Shown: one piece after another, positions 42,419-50,553 of the stretch
How the letters are laid out: each line of letters opens with the position of its first letter
Numbering within the stretch: the stretch's first letter is position 1
From: Chloroflexota bacterium
Lineage (GTDB): Bacteria > Chloroflexota > Anaerolineae > UBA1429
Direction of reading: 5' to 3'
DNA length: 57,288 bases
Assembly: GCA_012841405.1 (NCBI GenBank)
Contig: DUUT01000074.1
Span: forward strand, 1-57,288
Notes under the pieces: generated by a model
Told to the model about the DNA's origin: nothing
What the model saw: the letters and a program-made list of their open reading frames with translations, nothing else
Database searches by the model: none
Program-made: the position numbers and the translations under genes

Positions 42419-43051
42419 ATGCGCGCACTGGTGATCTGTGACGACTATTGGCACCACGCCGATGTGCCCCGGGCGGGGCTCGGGGCGCTGGGCGACGGCG
42501 CCTTTGCATTCGACTGGATCGAGGACGCCAAGGAGTGGTCGGCGGAGCGGATGGCGCCGTACCCCCTGGTGGTGCTGGTCAAGTCGAACAATGTGTCATC
42601 GACCGACCGCGAGCCGTGGGTGGATGATGCCGTGGAGCAGGCATTCCTCGAGTACGTGCGCAGCGGTAAGGGGCTGCTCGCCATCCACTCGGGGACGGCG
42701 AGCTATCAGGATCGGCCGGTGCTGCGGGGCCTGCTGGGGGGCGTCTTCCTGCGGCACCCGCCCCAGTGCGACGTCACCGTCACGCCGAAGGAGGGGCACC
42801 CGCTGGTGGCCGGCGCCACGGCCTTTACCGTGAAGGACGAGCACTATCTCATGGCGTTGGACGACGAAACGGCCGACGTGTTCCTGACGACCGCCTCGGA
42901 GCACGGCACCGAGCCCGGAGGCTGGACGCGCACCGAGGGGGAGGGGCGCGTCTGTGTGCTCACGCCCGGGCACAATGTCGAGGTGTGGCTGCATCCGTCG
43001 TTCCAGGCGCTGCTGCGCAATGCGCTGCGCTGGTGTGCTGCGAAGGAATAG
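42419..43051 (+). CDS. ThuA-like domain protein
   Basis: This is a 210-residue protein of the same fold as the one at 9-674 but clearly divergent. It has RALVICDDYWHHADVPR at the start, GKGLLAIHSGTASY where the conserved His turn lies, GGVFLRHPPQ and GRVCVLTPGHN near the end. The AAGGAG site fits the ATG at 42419. It is 17 bp upstream of the first SDR gene and clearly in its operon. ThuA-like proteins recur with sugar oxidoreductases; the reaction is unknown. Confidence 0.85.
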   Translation: MRALVICDDYWHHADVPRAGLGALGDGAFAFDWIEDAKEWSAERMAPYPLVVLVKSNNVSSTDREPWVDDAVEQAFLEYVRSGKGLLAIHSGTASYQDRPVLRGLLGGVFLRHPPQCDVTVTPKEGHPLVAGATAFTVKDEHYLMALDDETADVFLTTASEHGTEPGGWTRTEGEGRVCVLTPGHNVEVWLHPSFQALLRNALRWCAAKE

Positions 43052-43068
43052 ATAAGGAGCATCGCGAT

Positions 43069-43779
43069 ATGTCGGGTGTTGCCCTCGTGACCGGCGCCGA
43101 CCGCGGGCTGGGGCTGGCGCTGACCGCCGGCCTCGTCGAGCGCGGCTGGCGCGTGTTTGCCGGGCAGTACATGCCCGAGTGGCCCGAGCTGGGTGCCCTC
43201 GCCGCGCGCCATCCCGGCGCCGTCGAGATCGTACCCCTGGACGTGTCCTGCGCGGCGTCGGTGACCGCCGCCGCCCGCACCGTGGGCGAGCGCAGCGATC
43301 GCCTCGACCTGATCATCAACAATGCCGGCATCAACGCTGGACGGACCGAGCTGCGGGAAGGGCTCGATTGGGAGGCGATGCATCGCGCCTACAACGTGAA
43401 CGCCCTGGGGCCGATCCGTGTGGTGGAGGCGTTTCTGCCACGCATGGCCCAGGGGATGCGGCGCCTCGCCTTTGTGTCCTCCGAGGCGGGGAGCATCGCC
43501 ATGAACAACCGCCAGGGGAGCTTTGGCTACTGCATGTCCAAGACGGCTCTCAACATGGCGGTGCGCATCATGCACAACGAGCTGCGCCGCGCCGGGTATA
43601 CCTTTCGGCTGTACCATCCGGGTTGGGTGCGCTCCTACATGAGTGGGCAGAAGAACATGCGCGCCACCCTCGAGCCGGAGGAGGCAGCCGCCTGTGCCCT
43701 GCCCTTCTTCCTGGAGGATCGCGACGACGAGGACCGGTTGGTGCTGATCGACTATGAGGGGCGGGAGTGGCCCTTCTGA
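43069..43779 (+). CDS. Short-chain dehydrogenase/reductase, tandem copy 1
   Basis: This 236-residue classical SDR has NAD(P) motif VTGADRGLGLAL, INNAGIN, Ser in VSSEAGSIA, and Tyr-x-x-x-Lys as YCMSK. AAGGAG sits 10 nt before the ATG at 43069. It is closely related to the next gene: the shared FAGQYMP, SSEAGSI, YCMSK, YHPGW and GREWP indicate a tandem duplication. The substrate is probably a sugar or polyol, judged from the neighbours. Confidence 0.92.
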   Translation: MSGVALVTGADRGLGLALTAGLVERGWRVFAGQYMPEWPELGALAARHPGAVEIVPLDVSCAASVTAAARTVGERSDRLDLIINNAGINAGRTELREGLDWEAMHRAYNVNALGPIRVVEAFLPRMAQGMRRLAFVSSEAGSIAMNNRQGSFGYCMSKTALNMAVRIMHNELRRAGYTFRLYHPGWVRSYMSGQKNMRATLEPEEAAACALPFFLEDRDDEDRLVLIDYEGREWPF

Positions 43780-43797
43780 CCCCAGAGGAGTCCATCG

Positions 43798-44544
43798 ATG
43801 GAACGGAATGCCTTTGTCACCGGCGCTGACCGTGGCCTGGGGTTGGCGCTCGCGGAGCGCCTCCTCGAGAAGGGGTGGCGTGTGTTCGCGGGGCAGTACA
43901 TGCCGGACTGGCCCGCACTGGGAGAGCTCGCGGCGCGCTACGGCGATCGCCTGCACATCGTGCCGTTGGACGTGACGGATGACGCCTCCGTCCGCGCGGC
44001 CGCCGAGGCGGTCGCGGCGGTGGCCGAGCACATCGATCTGCTCATCAACAACGCGGGCGTGACCTCCCCAACGCTACGGCGTACCCTCACGGAAGAGCCG
44101 GACTATGACGAGATGGTGCGCATGTACGACGTCAACGCGGTGGGCGCCCTGCGGGTGGTGCAGGCCTTTTTGCCGCTCACCGATCGCAGCACCATGAAGC
44201 GCCTGTGCTTCGTCTCGTCCGAGGCGGGGAGCATCAACCGCTGTGAACGCCAGGGGTGGTACGGGTACTGCATGTCCAAGGCGGCGCTGAACATGGGGGT
44301 GAGCACCCTGTTCAATCTCCTGCGCCCCGAGGGCTACACCTTTCGCGTCTACCACCCCGGCTGGATGCGCTCCTATATGGGTGGCGAGAAGGCGACGGAG
44401 GGCGACATGGAGCCGGAGGAGGCCGCCGTGCCCGCCCTGGCCTACTTCCTACGCGACCTCGCGGAGGACGATCACACCTCCACCCGTCACGGCGCCGATC
44501 GCCTCGTCATGCGTGACTGGCGCGGCCGCGAGTGGCCCTGGTAG
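43798..44544 (+). CDS. Short-chain dehydrogenase/reductase, tandem copy 2
   Basis: This 248-residue paralogue of the preceding gene has FVTGADRGLGLALA, LINNAGVT, SSEAGSIN, YCMSK and YHPGWMRSYMGG. An extra ~10-residue insertion (EDDHTSTRHGADR) lies near the C-terminus. GAGGAG precedes the ATG at 43798, only 18 bp after the first copy. The pair may form a hetero-oligomer or act on successive substrates; both active sites look intact. Confidence 0.92.
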   Translation: MERNAFVTGADRGLGLALAERLLEKGWRVFAGQYMPDWPALGELAARYGDRLHIVPLDVTDDASVRAAAEAVAAVAEHIDLLINNAGVTSPTLRRTLTEEPDYDEMVRMYDVNAVGALRVVQAFLPLTDRSTMKRLCFVSSEAGSINRCERQGWYGYCMSKAALNMGVSTLFNLLRPEGYTFRVYHPGWMRSYMGGEKATEGDMEPEEAAVPALAYFLRDLAEDDHTSTRHGADRLVMRDWRGREWPW

Positions 44545-44575
44545 GCGCTCCGGCGCCGAGCGAAACGGAAGGCCG

Positions 44576-44611
44576 ACGGCCGATGGGCGTGGAAGGCGCC
44601 CCATCGGCCGT
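44576..44611. terminator. Hairpin between SDR copy 2 and the dehydratase
   Basis: ACGGCCGATGGG and CCCATCGGCCGT form a 12-bp perfect stem with a 12-nt loop. There is no T-tract, so it may be a partial terminator or processing site within the block. Confidence 0.5.
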
Positions 44612-44650
44612 TCGTTCAAGGCATTCGCCACATTGAAGGAGTAACCGACT

Positions 44651-45829
44651 ATGACGTCCGACTTGCAGGCGTTAGCCGCATCGGCGGCGGGCCAGGTCAA
44701 GATCACCGCCATCAAGGCGATGCAGACGACCAACCGCAGCGGCACCTGGATCAAGATCGAGACCGACGCCGGCATCTGTGGCTATGGCCCGTGCCATGCG
44801 CCGGGGCCGGTGGCACGCAGCGTCATCGATACCCTCCACCATGGTCGCTTGCCGCATCTCGGCCTGATCGGCAAGGACCCGCTGACCATCGAGGTGCACT
44901 TTCACAACATGTTCTACGCCTACCCGCAGCGCGGGCGGCAGATGGCCGTGCTGAGCGGCATCGATATCGCCCTGTGGGACCTGGCGGGCAAGATCCTGAA
45001 CCAGCCCGTCTCCCGGCTATTGGGCGGCAATTTCCGCGAGGAGATCCCCCTCTACTCCCACTGGGGCGTCAGTGACCCCCTGAACCGGCAGGCGTGGATT
45101 GACGGCGCCAGGCGCCTCAGGGAGGATCCGCACGGTTTTCGCGCGTACAAAGTCGACATCCACAACGCGATCGGCACGCCGATGCAGCAGTTTCGCCCGA
45201 CCATCGGCCCACAGGACGCGCACCGCGTGCAACAGGTCTACGGCTATGCCCGCGAGGCGCTGGGCGACGAGATCGACATCATCGTGCACTGCCACTGCGA
45301 GCTGGATGTACCCTCCGCCATCAGGGTGGCCGAGGCCATCGAGCCGATCAAGCCCCTCTACTTTGAGGACCCCCTGGCGCCGCAGTTCTCCGAGTCGTGG
45401 ATGGCGCTGCGTCGCAGCACGCGCGTGCCCATCATGACGGGCGAGAACCTCCAGCTGGCCGAGAGCGCCCTGCCGTTCCTCATCAATCAGGCGGTGGACT
45501 GCCTGCAGCCCGACCTGGTGAACTCGGGGGGCATCACCGGCGTGAAAAAGATCGCCGACCTGGCGGCGCTCTTCCGGATCCCCATCCACCTGCACAACGT
45601 GAGCGGCTTGGGCCTCAACATGGCCTCGCAGCAGCTCACGGCGGCGTTGTTCAACGCGCCCCTGATGGAGTGCACGCGGGACGCCGATGAGGCCCCGGAG
45701 GCTGCCGAGAACGCGCCCGTGGTGCGCGACGGCAAGATGCTCGTCTCGACGCTCCCGGGGCTGGGCATCGTCCTGGACGAGGACTATCTCAAGGCAACGC
45801 GCGTCGAGGGCGAGCCCTGGTGGGGCTGA
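44651..45829 (+). CDS. Mandelate racemase/muconate lactonizing family acid-sugar dehydratase
   Basis: This 392-residue enolase-superfamily enzyme has a capping domain with GIDIALWDLAGK and barrel motifs RAYKVDIHN (Lys), HCHCELDV, LYFEDPLAP (Glu), MTGENLQL (Glu) and HLHNVSGLGLN (catalytic His). The layout is closest to mannonate- and gluconate-type dehydratases with a long capping loop. AAGGAG precedes the ATG at 44651. It is followed 64 bp later by a zinc alcohol dehydrogenase, so the two likely act in one pathway: oxidation of an alditol or aldose, then dehydration of the acid. Confidence 0.88.
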   Translation: MTSDLQALAASAAGQVKITAIKAMQTTNRSGTWIKIETDAGICGYGPCHAPGPVARSVIDTLHHGRLPHLGLIGKDPLTIEVHFHNMFYAYPQRGRQMAVLSGIDIALWDLAGKILNQPVSRLLGGNFREEIPLYSHWGVSDPLNRQAWIDGARRLREDPHGFRAYKVDIHNAIGTPMQQFRPTIGPQDAHRVQQVYGYAREALGDEIDIIVHCHCELDVPSAIRVAEAIEPIKPLYFEDPLAPQFSESWMALRRSTRVPIMTGENLQLAESALPFLINQAVDCLQPDLVNSGGITGVKKIADLAALFRIPIHLHNVSGLGLNMASQQLTAALFNAPLMECTRDADEAPEAAENAPVVRDGKMLVSTLPGLGIVLDEDYLKATRVEGEPWWG

Positions 45830-45892
45830 AGGGCGTCGGTGAGAGGGGCTTGGCCGTCGTAAGCGGGCGGTCGGCACCATGGGAGGGTACGC

Positions 45893-46990
45893 ATGACAAC
45901 GATGGGGCTCAACCTGCCAGAGACGATGCGGGCGGTGGTGTGTCACGGCCCGCGTGACTATCGCCTCGAGTCTGTGCCGACGCCGACGGCTGGCCCCGGT
46001 GAGGTGGTGGTACGCGTCCTGGCGGCCGGCATCTGTGCCGGGGATGCCAAGTGCTACGCCGGCGCGCCCCTCTTCTGGGGCGATGCACACCGGGAGGGGT
46101 ACTGCCAGCCTCCTATCACTCCCGGGCACGAGTTCGTGGGTGAGGTGGTCGCGCTGGGGGAGGGGGCCGACGAGCGCTACGGCGTGGCCATCGGCGACCG
46201 CGTCCTCTCGGAACAGATCGTGCCCTGCTGGGAGTGCCGCTTCTGTCGGCGCGGCCAGTACTGGATGTGTGACCGCAAGCACGACGTGTACGGCTTTCGA
46301 CAGCGTACCCCGGGGGCGATGGCCGAGTACATGACCTTTCCCCGCGACGCCATCGTCCACCACGTTCCGGAATCCCTTTCGCTGCGACAGGCTGTCTACA
46401 TCGAGCCGCTGGCGTGCGCCATTCACGCCGTACAGCGCGCGATGATCGAGCTGGGTGACGTAGTAGTCGTCTCGGGATGTGGCCCTTTGGGGCTCGGCAT
46501 GGTGGCGGCGGCTCGGCTCAAGAGCCCTGGCCTGCTCATCGCCCTGGACCTCAAGCCAGAGCGGCTGGCTCTGGCACAGCAGTGTGGCGCCGATCTCGTG
46601 CTGAACCCGCAGGAGGTCGACGTCGTCGCGGAGGTGCGCCGCCTGACCGAGGGGTATGGGTGCGATCGCTACATCGAGGCCACCGGGCACCCGTCGTCGG
46701 TGGTGCAGGGGCTGCACATGATTCGGCGTTTGGGCACGTTTGTCGAGTTCAGCGTCTTTGGCGAGCCGACCACGGTGGATTGGACGATCATCGGCGACAC
46801 AAAAGAGCTCGATATCCACGGCTCACACCTGGGGCCGTACTGCTACCCCCTGGCCATGGACATGCTCGTGAAGGGCCAGGTGCCCGCCGACGCGATCGTG
46901 ACCCACGCGTTGCCCTTGGAGCAGTACGAAGAGGCGTTTCGGCTCGCTCAGGGCGTCGAGGGCGCGCTGAAGGTGATGCTCGTGCCGTAG
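45893..46990 (+). CDS. Zinc-dependent alcohol/polyol dehydrogenase
   Basis: This 365-residue enzyme is of the sorbitol/threonine dehydrogenase type. Catalytic zinc ligands are in AAGICAGDAKCY and PGHEFVG; the structural zinc lobe is CWECRFCRRGQYWMC. The Rossmann motif is SGCGPLGLGMVAAA. From memory it is near erythritol/L-threitol dehydrogenases, so an alditol substrate is plausible. GGGAGG precedes the ATG at 45893. A strong rho-independent terminator follows 12 bp after the stop and ends the 41.5-47.0 kb block. Confidence 0.9.
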   Translation: MTTMGLNLPETMRAVVCHGPRDYRLESVPTPTAGPGEVVVRVLAAGICAGDAKCYAGAPLFWGDAHREGYCQPPITPGHEFVGEVVALGEGADERYGVAIGDRVLSEQIVPCWECRFCRRGQYWMCDRKHDVYGFRQRTPGAMAEYMTFPRDAIVHHVPESLSLRQAVYIEPLACAIHAVQRAMIELGDVVVVSGCGPLGLGMVAAARLKSPGLLIALDLKPERLALAQQCGADLVLNPQEVDVVAEVRRLTEGYGCDRYIEATGHPSSVVQGLHMIRRLGTFVEFSVFGEPTTVDWTIIGDTKELDIHGSHLGPYCYPLAMDMLVKGQVPADAIVTHALPLEQYEEAFRLAQGVEGALKVMLVP

Positions 46991-47002
46991 CACGAGAGCG
47001 GC

Positions 47003-47049
47003 AAAGCCGCCACGACGTAGGCTTGCGTTGCCTGGTCGTGGCGGCTTTT
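47003..47049 (+). terminator. Rho-independent terminator
   Basis: A 14-bp perfect stem AAAGCCGCCACGAC/GTCGTGGCGGCTTT with an 18-nt loop, ending in TTTT. It lies 12 bp after the dehydrogenase stop. Confidence 0.9.
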
Positions 47050-47073
47050 GCATTCCGCGCTTTACAGAGCATC

Positions 47074-47095
47074 AAGCGAACGAGTTCGTCACTAC
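47074..47095. repeat. REP-like element, copy 3 (single arm)
   Basis: AAGCGAACGAGTTCGTCACT plus AC at 47074-47095 matches the right arm of copies 1 and 2. A partial ACGAACGAG follows. It lies between the terminator and the 3' end of the next gene. Confidence 0.7.
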
Positions 47096-47131
47096 GAACG
47101 AGACGCCCCCTTTCCTCGCGTTCGTCAGGCG

Positions 47132-48442
47132 CTATGCGTTGAGTGGGAAATCCACCAACGCCTGCGTGCCTTGGAACATGACCCCGCGATGTCCCTGCTC
47201 GGCGGCGCCCTCCAGGATGCGCGCAATGATCTCCTTGGGCCACATCCACGGCGCGCCGCCGCCTTGGACGATGGGGTACGAGGGCAGGCCCGGTGGCAGG
47301 TACAGCGCGGCCTTGGCCAGGTCCAGCAGCACGAACTCGGCCAGGGGGATGTTGCGATACTCGCAATCCGGCTCCCCGAGGGCGAAATCCGCGACGCGCT
47401 CCGGCAGACCGAGGCGGTCATAGCCCACAAAGCGGTACACCAGGCGCAGCGCCTCCGCCTCGCTCAGGGTCGGCTGCAGCCCTCGGAGGAATCCCGCCCA
47501 CGCCACCAGTGTCTGCATGGGAAAGATATCCACGTGGGAGACGAGGGGGCTGGCGAAATCCGAGAACGTGTCCCAGCGGCTCAGGTTGTGGCCCACGAAC
47601 GCCGCCAGGGAGGCGGGGTAGGTGTCGATGCCAAAGATGAACCCCTCGCCGCCGGCGGCGTGTACACCCTCGCGAAAGCGCTGCACGTTGCGTGCCAGCA
47701 GGTCACAGCGGAAGCGGAACCAGTCAAACACGCCCGTCCGTACCCCGAGGAGCTGTAACCCGTCCTGTGCGCCGAGGGCATCCCGGCCGATGGCCGCCAG
47801 CTGGCGGCCATCGTAGGCGGCGAGGCGCCTCTGGGCGTCGAGGATATCGGCCTTCATCGCCTCCATGTCGTACCCCAGCTCCGCGGCTGAGCGGGCACAC
47901 GCCTCGCAGGTGCAGATGAACATGCCGCGGGGGTAGCTCGTCATCGGGAAGCGCGCGTGGGTGACGTCGAGGCCCTCCACGCCATAGCTGCGTGCCATGT
48001 GGCAGTAGATCGCCTCGTACCAGGCGTTGACAGCCTCCTGGCTGGGGCAGAACATGGCGACGTCGAAATCGTTCGCCGTCCAGCAGCCCCCGAGCAGCCA
48101 GACGTCGATATCGAGCGCGTGGGCGCGCTCGATCGCCTCGCGCAGCGTGGCGTCGTTGCCGCCGATGTGCATGTGGGGCCCGGCCGAGTGGCGGATGCGA
48201 TCGAGGCTTGTCGCCGAGGGCTGGCCGTCGAGGTGACGGCAGAGGAGGGAGTACAGGCGCTCGTCCGAGGGGGGAGCGCCGTCGTACGGACTGGTTGCCA
48301 GCACCTCTGGCGGCAGTGCGCCGGAGAAGCCAATGATGGCCACGTTGAGGCCCAGCTCTTGCCGGAGCGTCTCGAGATACCCGGGGTTCTTGACGATGGT
48401 GTCGGCGTTGAGGTAGAGGCCGATCGTTTCCAGGGATGCCAT
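47132..48442 (-). CDS. Unrecognised protein, possible TIM-barrel glycosidase-like fold
   Basis: This 436-residue protein has no signal peptide. The alternating strand-helix pattern (TIGLYLNADTIVKNPGYLE, NVAIIGFSGALPPEV, DIDVWLLGGCWTANDF, GVEGLDVTHARFPMTSY, EGFIFGIDTYPASL, VSHVDIFPMQTLVAWAG) suggests a TIM barrel like hypothetical glycoside-hydrolase-like proteins. A short Cys pair (FICTCEACARS) is present, as in some barrel proteins that bind zinc. AAGGAG 9 nt upstream sets the ATG at 48442. It converges on the zinc dehydrogenase. Its function is unknown; a sugar-related role is inferred only from location. Confidence 0.7.
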   Translation of the reverse strand: MASLETIGLYLNADTIVKNPGYLETLRQELGLNVAIIGFSGALPPEVLATSPYDGAPPSDERLYSLLCRHLDGQPSATSLDRIRHSAGPHMHIGGNDATLREAIERAHALDIDVWLLGGCWTANDFDVAMFCPSQEAVNAWYEAIYCHMARSYGVEGLDVTHARFPMTSYPRGMFICTCEACARSAAELGYDMEAMKADILDAQRRLAAYDGRQLAAIGRDALGAQDGLQLLGVRTGVFDWFRFRCDLLARNVQRFREGVHAAGGEGFIFGIDTYPASLAAFVGHNLSRWDTFSDFASPLVSHVDIFPMQTLVAWAGFLRGLQPTLSEAEALRLVYRFVGYDRLGLPERVADFALGEPDCEYRNIPLAEFVLLDLAKAALYLPPGLPSYPIVQGGGAPWMWPKEIIARILEGAAEQGHRGVMFQGTQALVDFPLNA

Positions 48443-48803
48443 AGGACACGCTCCTTCCGGATGGTGATTGACCGCGCGCGGCGCGGGCACGGTGCGGCGG
48501 CATGGCACCGCGGCACCATGATACACCACCCGCGGTCGGTGCGCCATGCGAGGCGCCGGTCCCTCGACGCCATACAGAGGGCATCCACCATGGGTTGCTG
48601 GCTAGCGGATTTCATGATAAAGTAAATATAAAGACATAAGATACTACTGCCTTGCCCCAGCCGGGTGTTGCACGCGTGCACCGAGCTGTCCGCCTCGTCA
48701 GCACGGACGGACGGCGGCCTGCTCGGGCCGATGGGCAGGGGACGCAAGGTACCACTCCTTAGCCAGACCGGACCAAACGACCGGTAGGTGGAAGGGAGCT
48801 ACA
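48443..48803. other. Divergent promoter region
   Basis: 361 bp without a gene. A markedly AT-rich stretch at 48607-48650 (TAAAGTAAATATAAAG) stands out and probably contains -10 elements for one or both divergent genes; no clean -35/-10 pair is obvious. Confidence 0.5.
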
Positions 48804-49292
48804 ATGGAAGGGATGACCATCTCGCGCATCTTTGATGCGCCCGTCGAGGAGGTGTGGCGTGCGTGGACCGTCCCCGAGCGCGTGATGCGCTGGTGGGGAC
48901 CGAAGGGGTTCACGTCGCCTGTCGCCAAGATCGATTTGCGGGAGGGCGGCAAGTACCTCCTCTCCATGCGGTCTCCAGACGGAGAGATGTTCTGGTCTAC
49001 GGGGGTCTTTCGCAAGATCGTCCCTCTGAAGCAGCTCGCGTATACCGATAGTTTTGCCGATGAAGAGGGGAACGTGGTGCCGGGCTCGTACTATGGCATG
49101 GATGCCTTTCCCGATGAGACGCATATCACGCTCCTCTTTGAGGAGCTCGGCGCCAACAAGACCAAGCTCACCATTACGCAAGATGGCGTTCCGGCAGGCG
49201 AGCTGTTCGATGCCAGCCTCGCTGGCTGGAACGAATCGCTCGACAAGCTCGAACAGAGCTTGAAGGAAGTGAAGGAGCGGCAGCCCGGCTAA
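48804..49292 (+). CDS. SRPBCC/AHSA1-family START-like domain protein
   Basis: This 162-residue single-domain protein is of the activator-of-Hsp90-homology-1 type. It has TISRIFDAPVEEVWRAWT at the start, MRWWGPKGFTSP, LREGGKYLLSMRSPDGE, and a final helix WNESLDKLEQSLKEV. Such domains bind hydrophobic ligands in a helix-grip fold; the role is unknown. AAGGGAG precedes the ATG at 48804; an ATG at 48813 is also possible. A rho-independent terminator follows, so it appears monocistronic. Confidence 0.92.
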   Translation: MEGMTISRIFDAPVEEVWRAWTVPERVMRWWGPKGFTSPVAKIDLREGGKYLLSMRSPDGEMFWSTGVFRKIVPLKQLAYTDSFADEEGNVVPGSYYGMDAFPDETHITLLFEELGANKTKLTITQDGVPAGELFDASLAGWNESLDKLEQSLKEVKERQPG

Positions 49293-49383
49293 GTCCGCGC
49301 GGATCGGCGCTCCTCTGTCCGCGAGCGACACGGAGGCGGTTCGTGCGACCCGTGGCGGTCAGGGTGCTCATGGTGCTGGGGCG

Positions 49384-49416
49384 GGGGGTCACCCGGGAGG
49401 GGTGGCCCCCTTTTTT
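49384..49416 (+). terminator. Rho-independent terminator
   Basis: GGGGGTCACC/GGTGGCCCCC forms a 10-bp stem with one G-U pair and a 7-nt loop, followed by TTTTTT. It ends the SRPBCC gene. Confidence 0.9.
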
Positions 49417-49462
49417 GGGCGATAACGGCCCACGTTTGGTGACACGCGGGCACGATACATGC

Positions 49463-49491
49463 TTGCCAAGCGTGTATATTACTGATATACT
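49463..49491 (+). promoter_or_regulatory. Sigma-70 promoter of the DUF2382 stress cassette
   Basis: TTGCCA (49463-49468), a 17-bp spacer and TATACT (49486-49491), in an AT-rich tract. The predicted leader is about 97 nt to the small membrane protein. Confidence 0.65.
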
Positions 49492-49594
49492 TGATATGTA
49501 AACTTTTGTAACCTCACCTCATTCCACTTCCCCCTCTAGCATTTCATCGGCCATCACATCCATCGCCATATGTGCTGTGGCTAGGAGTCAAGCC

Positions 49595-49870
49595 ATGAGT
49601 GATAGGCCTGCGCGTGACCGTCCGGGTCGCGAGCCAGACAAGACCGCCGACGACACCCCCGTCGATGCGGCCTCGGGCAAGATCGGGGTGTACGAGCAGC
49701 GATCTTCCGGGCAGGGACGCAGCGATCCCGCAGCCGAGAGCCCCGAACCGATTGGGGTGTATGATCGTCCCCCCAGTGCCGACCGGCGTACGCCTCCTGC
49801 GATCATGGCCATTGTCCTTCTCGTGGTGCTGGCCGTGTTGGCCCTGCTCGCCTTCACGCTGCTCTTCTAA
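49595..49870 (+). CDS. Small tail-anchored membrane protein with repeated IGVY motif
   Basis: This 91-residue protein has a charged, disordered N-terminal ~65 residues containing GKIGVYEQ and EPIGVYDRP, two copies of the same short motif. One C-terminal membrane segment (IMAIVLLVVLAVLALLAFTLLF) follows. AGGAG 9 nt upstream supports the ATG at 49595. Together with two DUF2382 genes it makes a probable stress or envelope operon; the next gene is 20 bp away. I do not know a function. Confidence 0.75.
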   Translation: MSDRPARDRPGREPDKTADDTPVDAASGKIGVYEQRSSGQGRSDPAAESPEPIGVYDRPPSADRRTPPAIMAIVLLVVLAVLALLAFTLLF

Positions 49871-49890
49871 TAGGCCGCAAAGGACCATCC

Positions 49891-50487
49891 ATGGAGAAAC
49901 AAAGGACGACGACCGTGCTCGATGAGGAGGGGCGGCGTGGAACCATCGTCGCGGATGCGACGGACGCCTTTGGGGCGCACGTCATCGTGCAGACGGAGGG
50001 AGGGCGCCGGATCCAGCTCCGGAAGGACATGCTCGTGGAGCGTGCCGATGGCACCCTCTGGGCGCCGCTGAGCTTTGCTGCGGTGGAACGGGAGGCCGGC
50101 CCACTGGGGACGCAAGAGAGCGTGATCATCCCCGTGGTAGAGGAGCGCGTCAGGGTCGGCAAGCGGGATCGCGAGACGGGGCGGGTGCGCCTCGTCAAGA
50201 CCGTCCGTGAAGAACGCAGCACCATCGATGAACCCCTTATCCGCGAACACGTTGACGTGGAGCGGGTGGAGGTCAATCGCCCCATCGAGGGACCCGTCGA
50301 GAGCCACTATGAAGGGGACACGCTGGTGATCCCGGTGCTCGAGGAGGTTCTCTACGTGGAGAAGCGCCTCATGCTGAAGGAGGAGCTGCGGATCACGCGG
50401 CGCCGCGTCGAGGAGCGGCACCCTGAGGATGTCACCCTCCGCAAGGAAGAGGTGCGCGTCGAACGGCTCGAAGGAGATGACGACTAG
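49891..50487 (+). CDS. DUF2382 (YsnF/AvaK-like) domain protein
   Basis: This 198-residue, highly charged protein has an N-terminal PRC-barrel-like part (GTIVADATDAFGAHVIVQTE, then WAPLSF). A C-terminal DUF2382 domain follows: the paired SVIIPVVEERVRVGKRD and TLVIPVLEEVLYVEKRL, with RREERH-type linkers. Such proteins are stress-linked in many soil and radiation-tolerant bacteria; no enzymatic activity is known. AAAGGA precedes the ATG. A 12-bp hairpin separates it from the larger DUF2382 protein. Confidence 0.9.
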   Translation: MEKQRTTTVLDEEGRRGTIVADATDAFGAHVIVQTEGGRRIQLRKDMLVERADGTLWAPLSFAAVEREAGPLGTQESVIIPVVEERVRVGKRDRETGRVRLVKTVREERSTIDEPLIREHVDVERVEVNRPIEGPVESHYEGDTLVIPVLEEVLYVEKRLMLKEELRITRRRVEERHPEDVTLRKEEVRVERLEGDDD

Positions 50488-50490
50488 TGT

Positions 50491-50520
50491 GTCGGCGCGG
50501 CCCGCGATGGCCGCGCCGAC
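50491..50520. promoter_or_regulatory. Hairpin between the two DUF2382 genes
   Basis: GTCGGCGCGGCC/GGCCGCGCCGAC, a 12-bp perfect stem with a 6-nt loop, 3 nt after the stop. There is no T-tract, so partial termination or mRNA stabilisation is likely. Confidence 0.6.
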
Positions 50521-50553
50521 CGTGCGTGTGTATGGATTCATAGGAGTGGAACG

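Noticed and set aside
45017-46819. A 600-residue open frame opposite the dehydratase and zinc dehydrogenase
   Set aside because: It spans two real genes and their gap in antisense, shows no domain, and both real genes have clear motifs.
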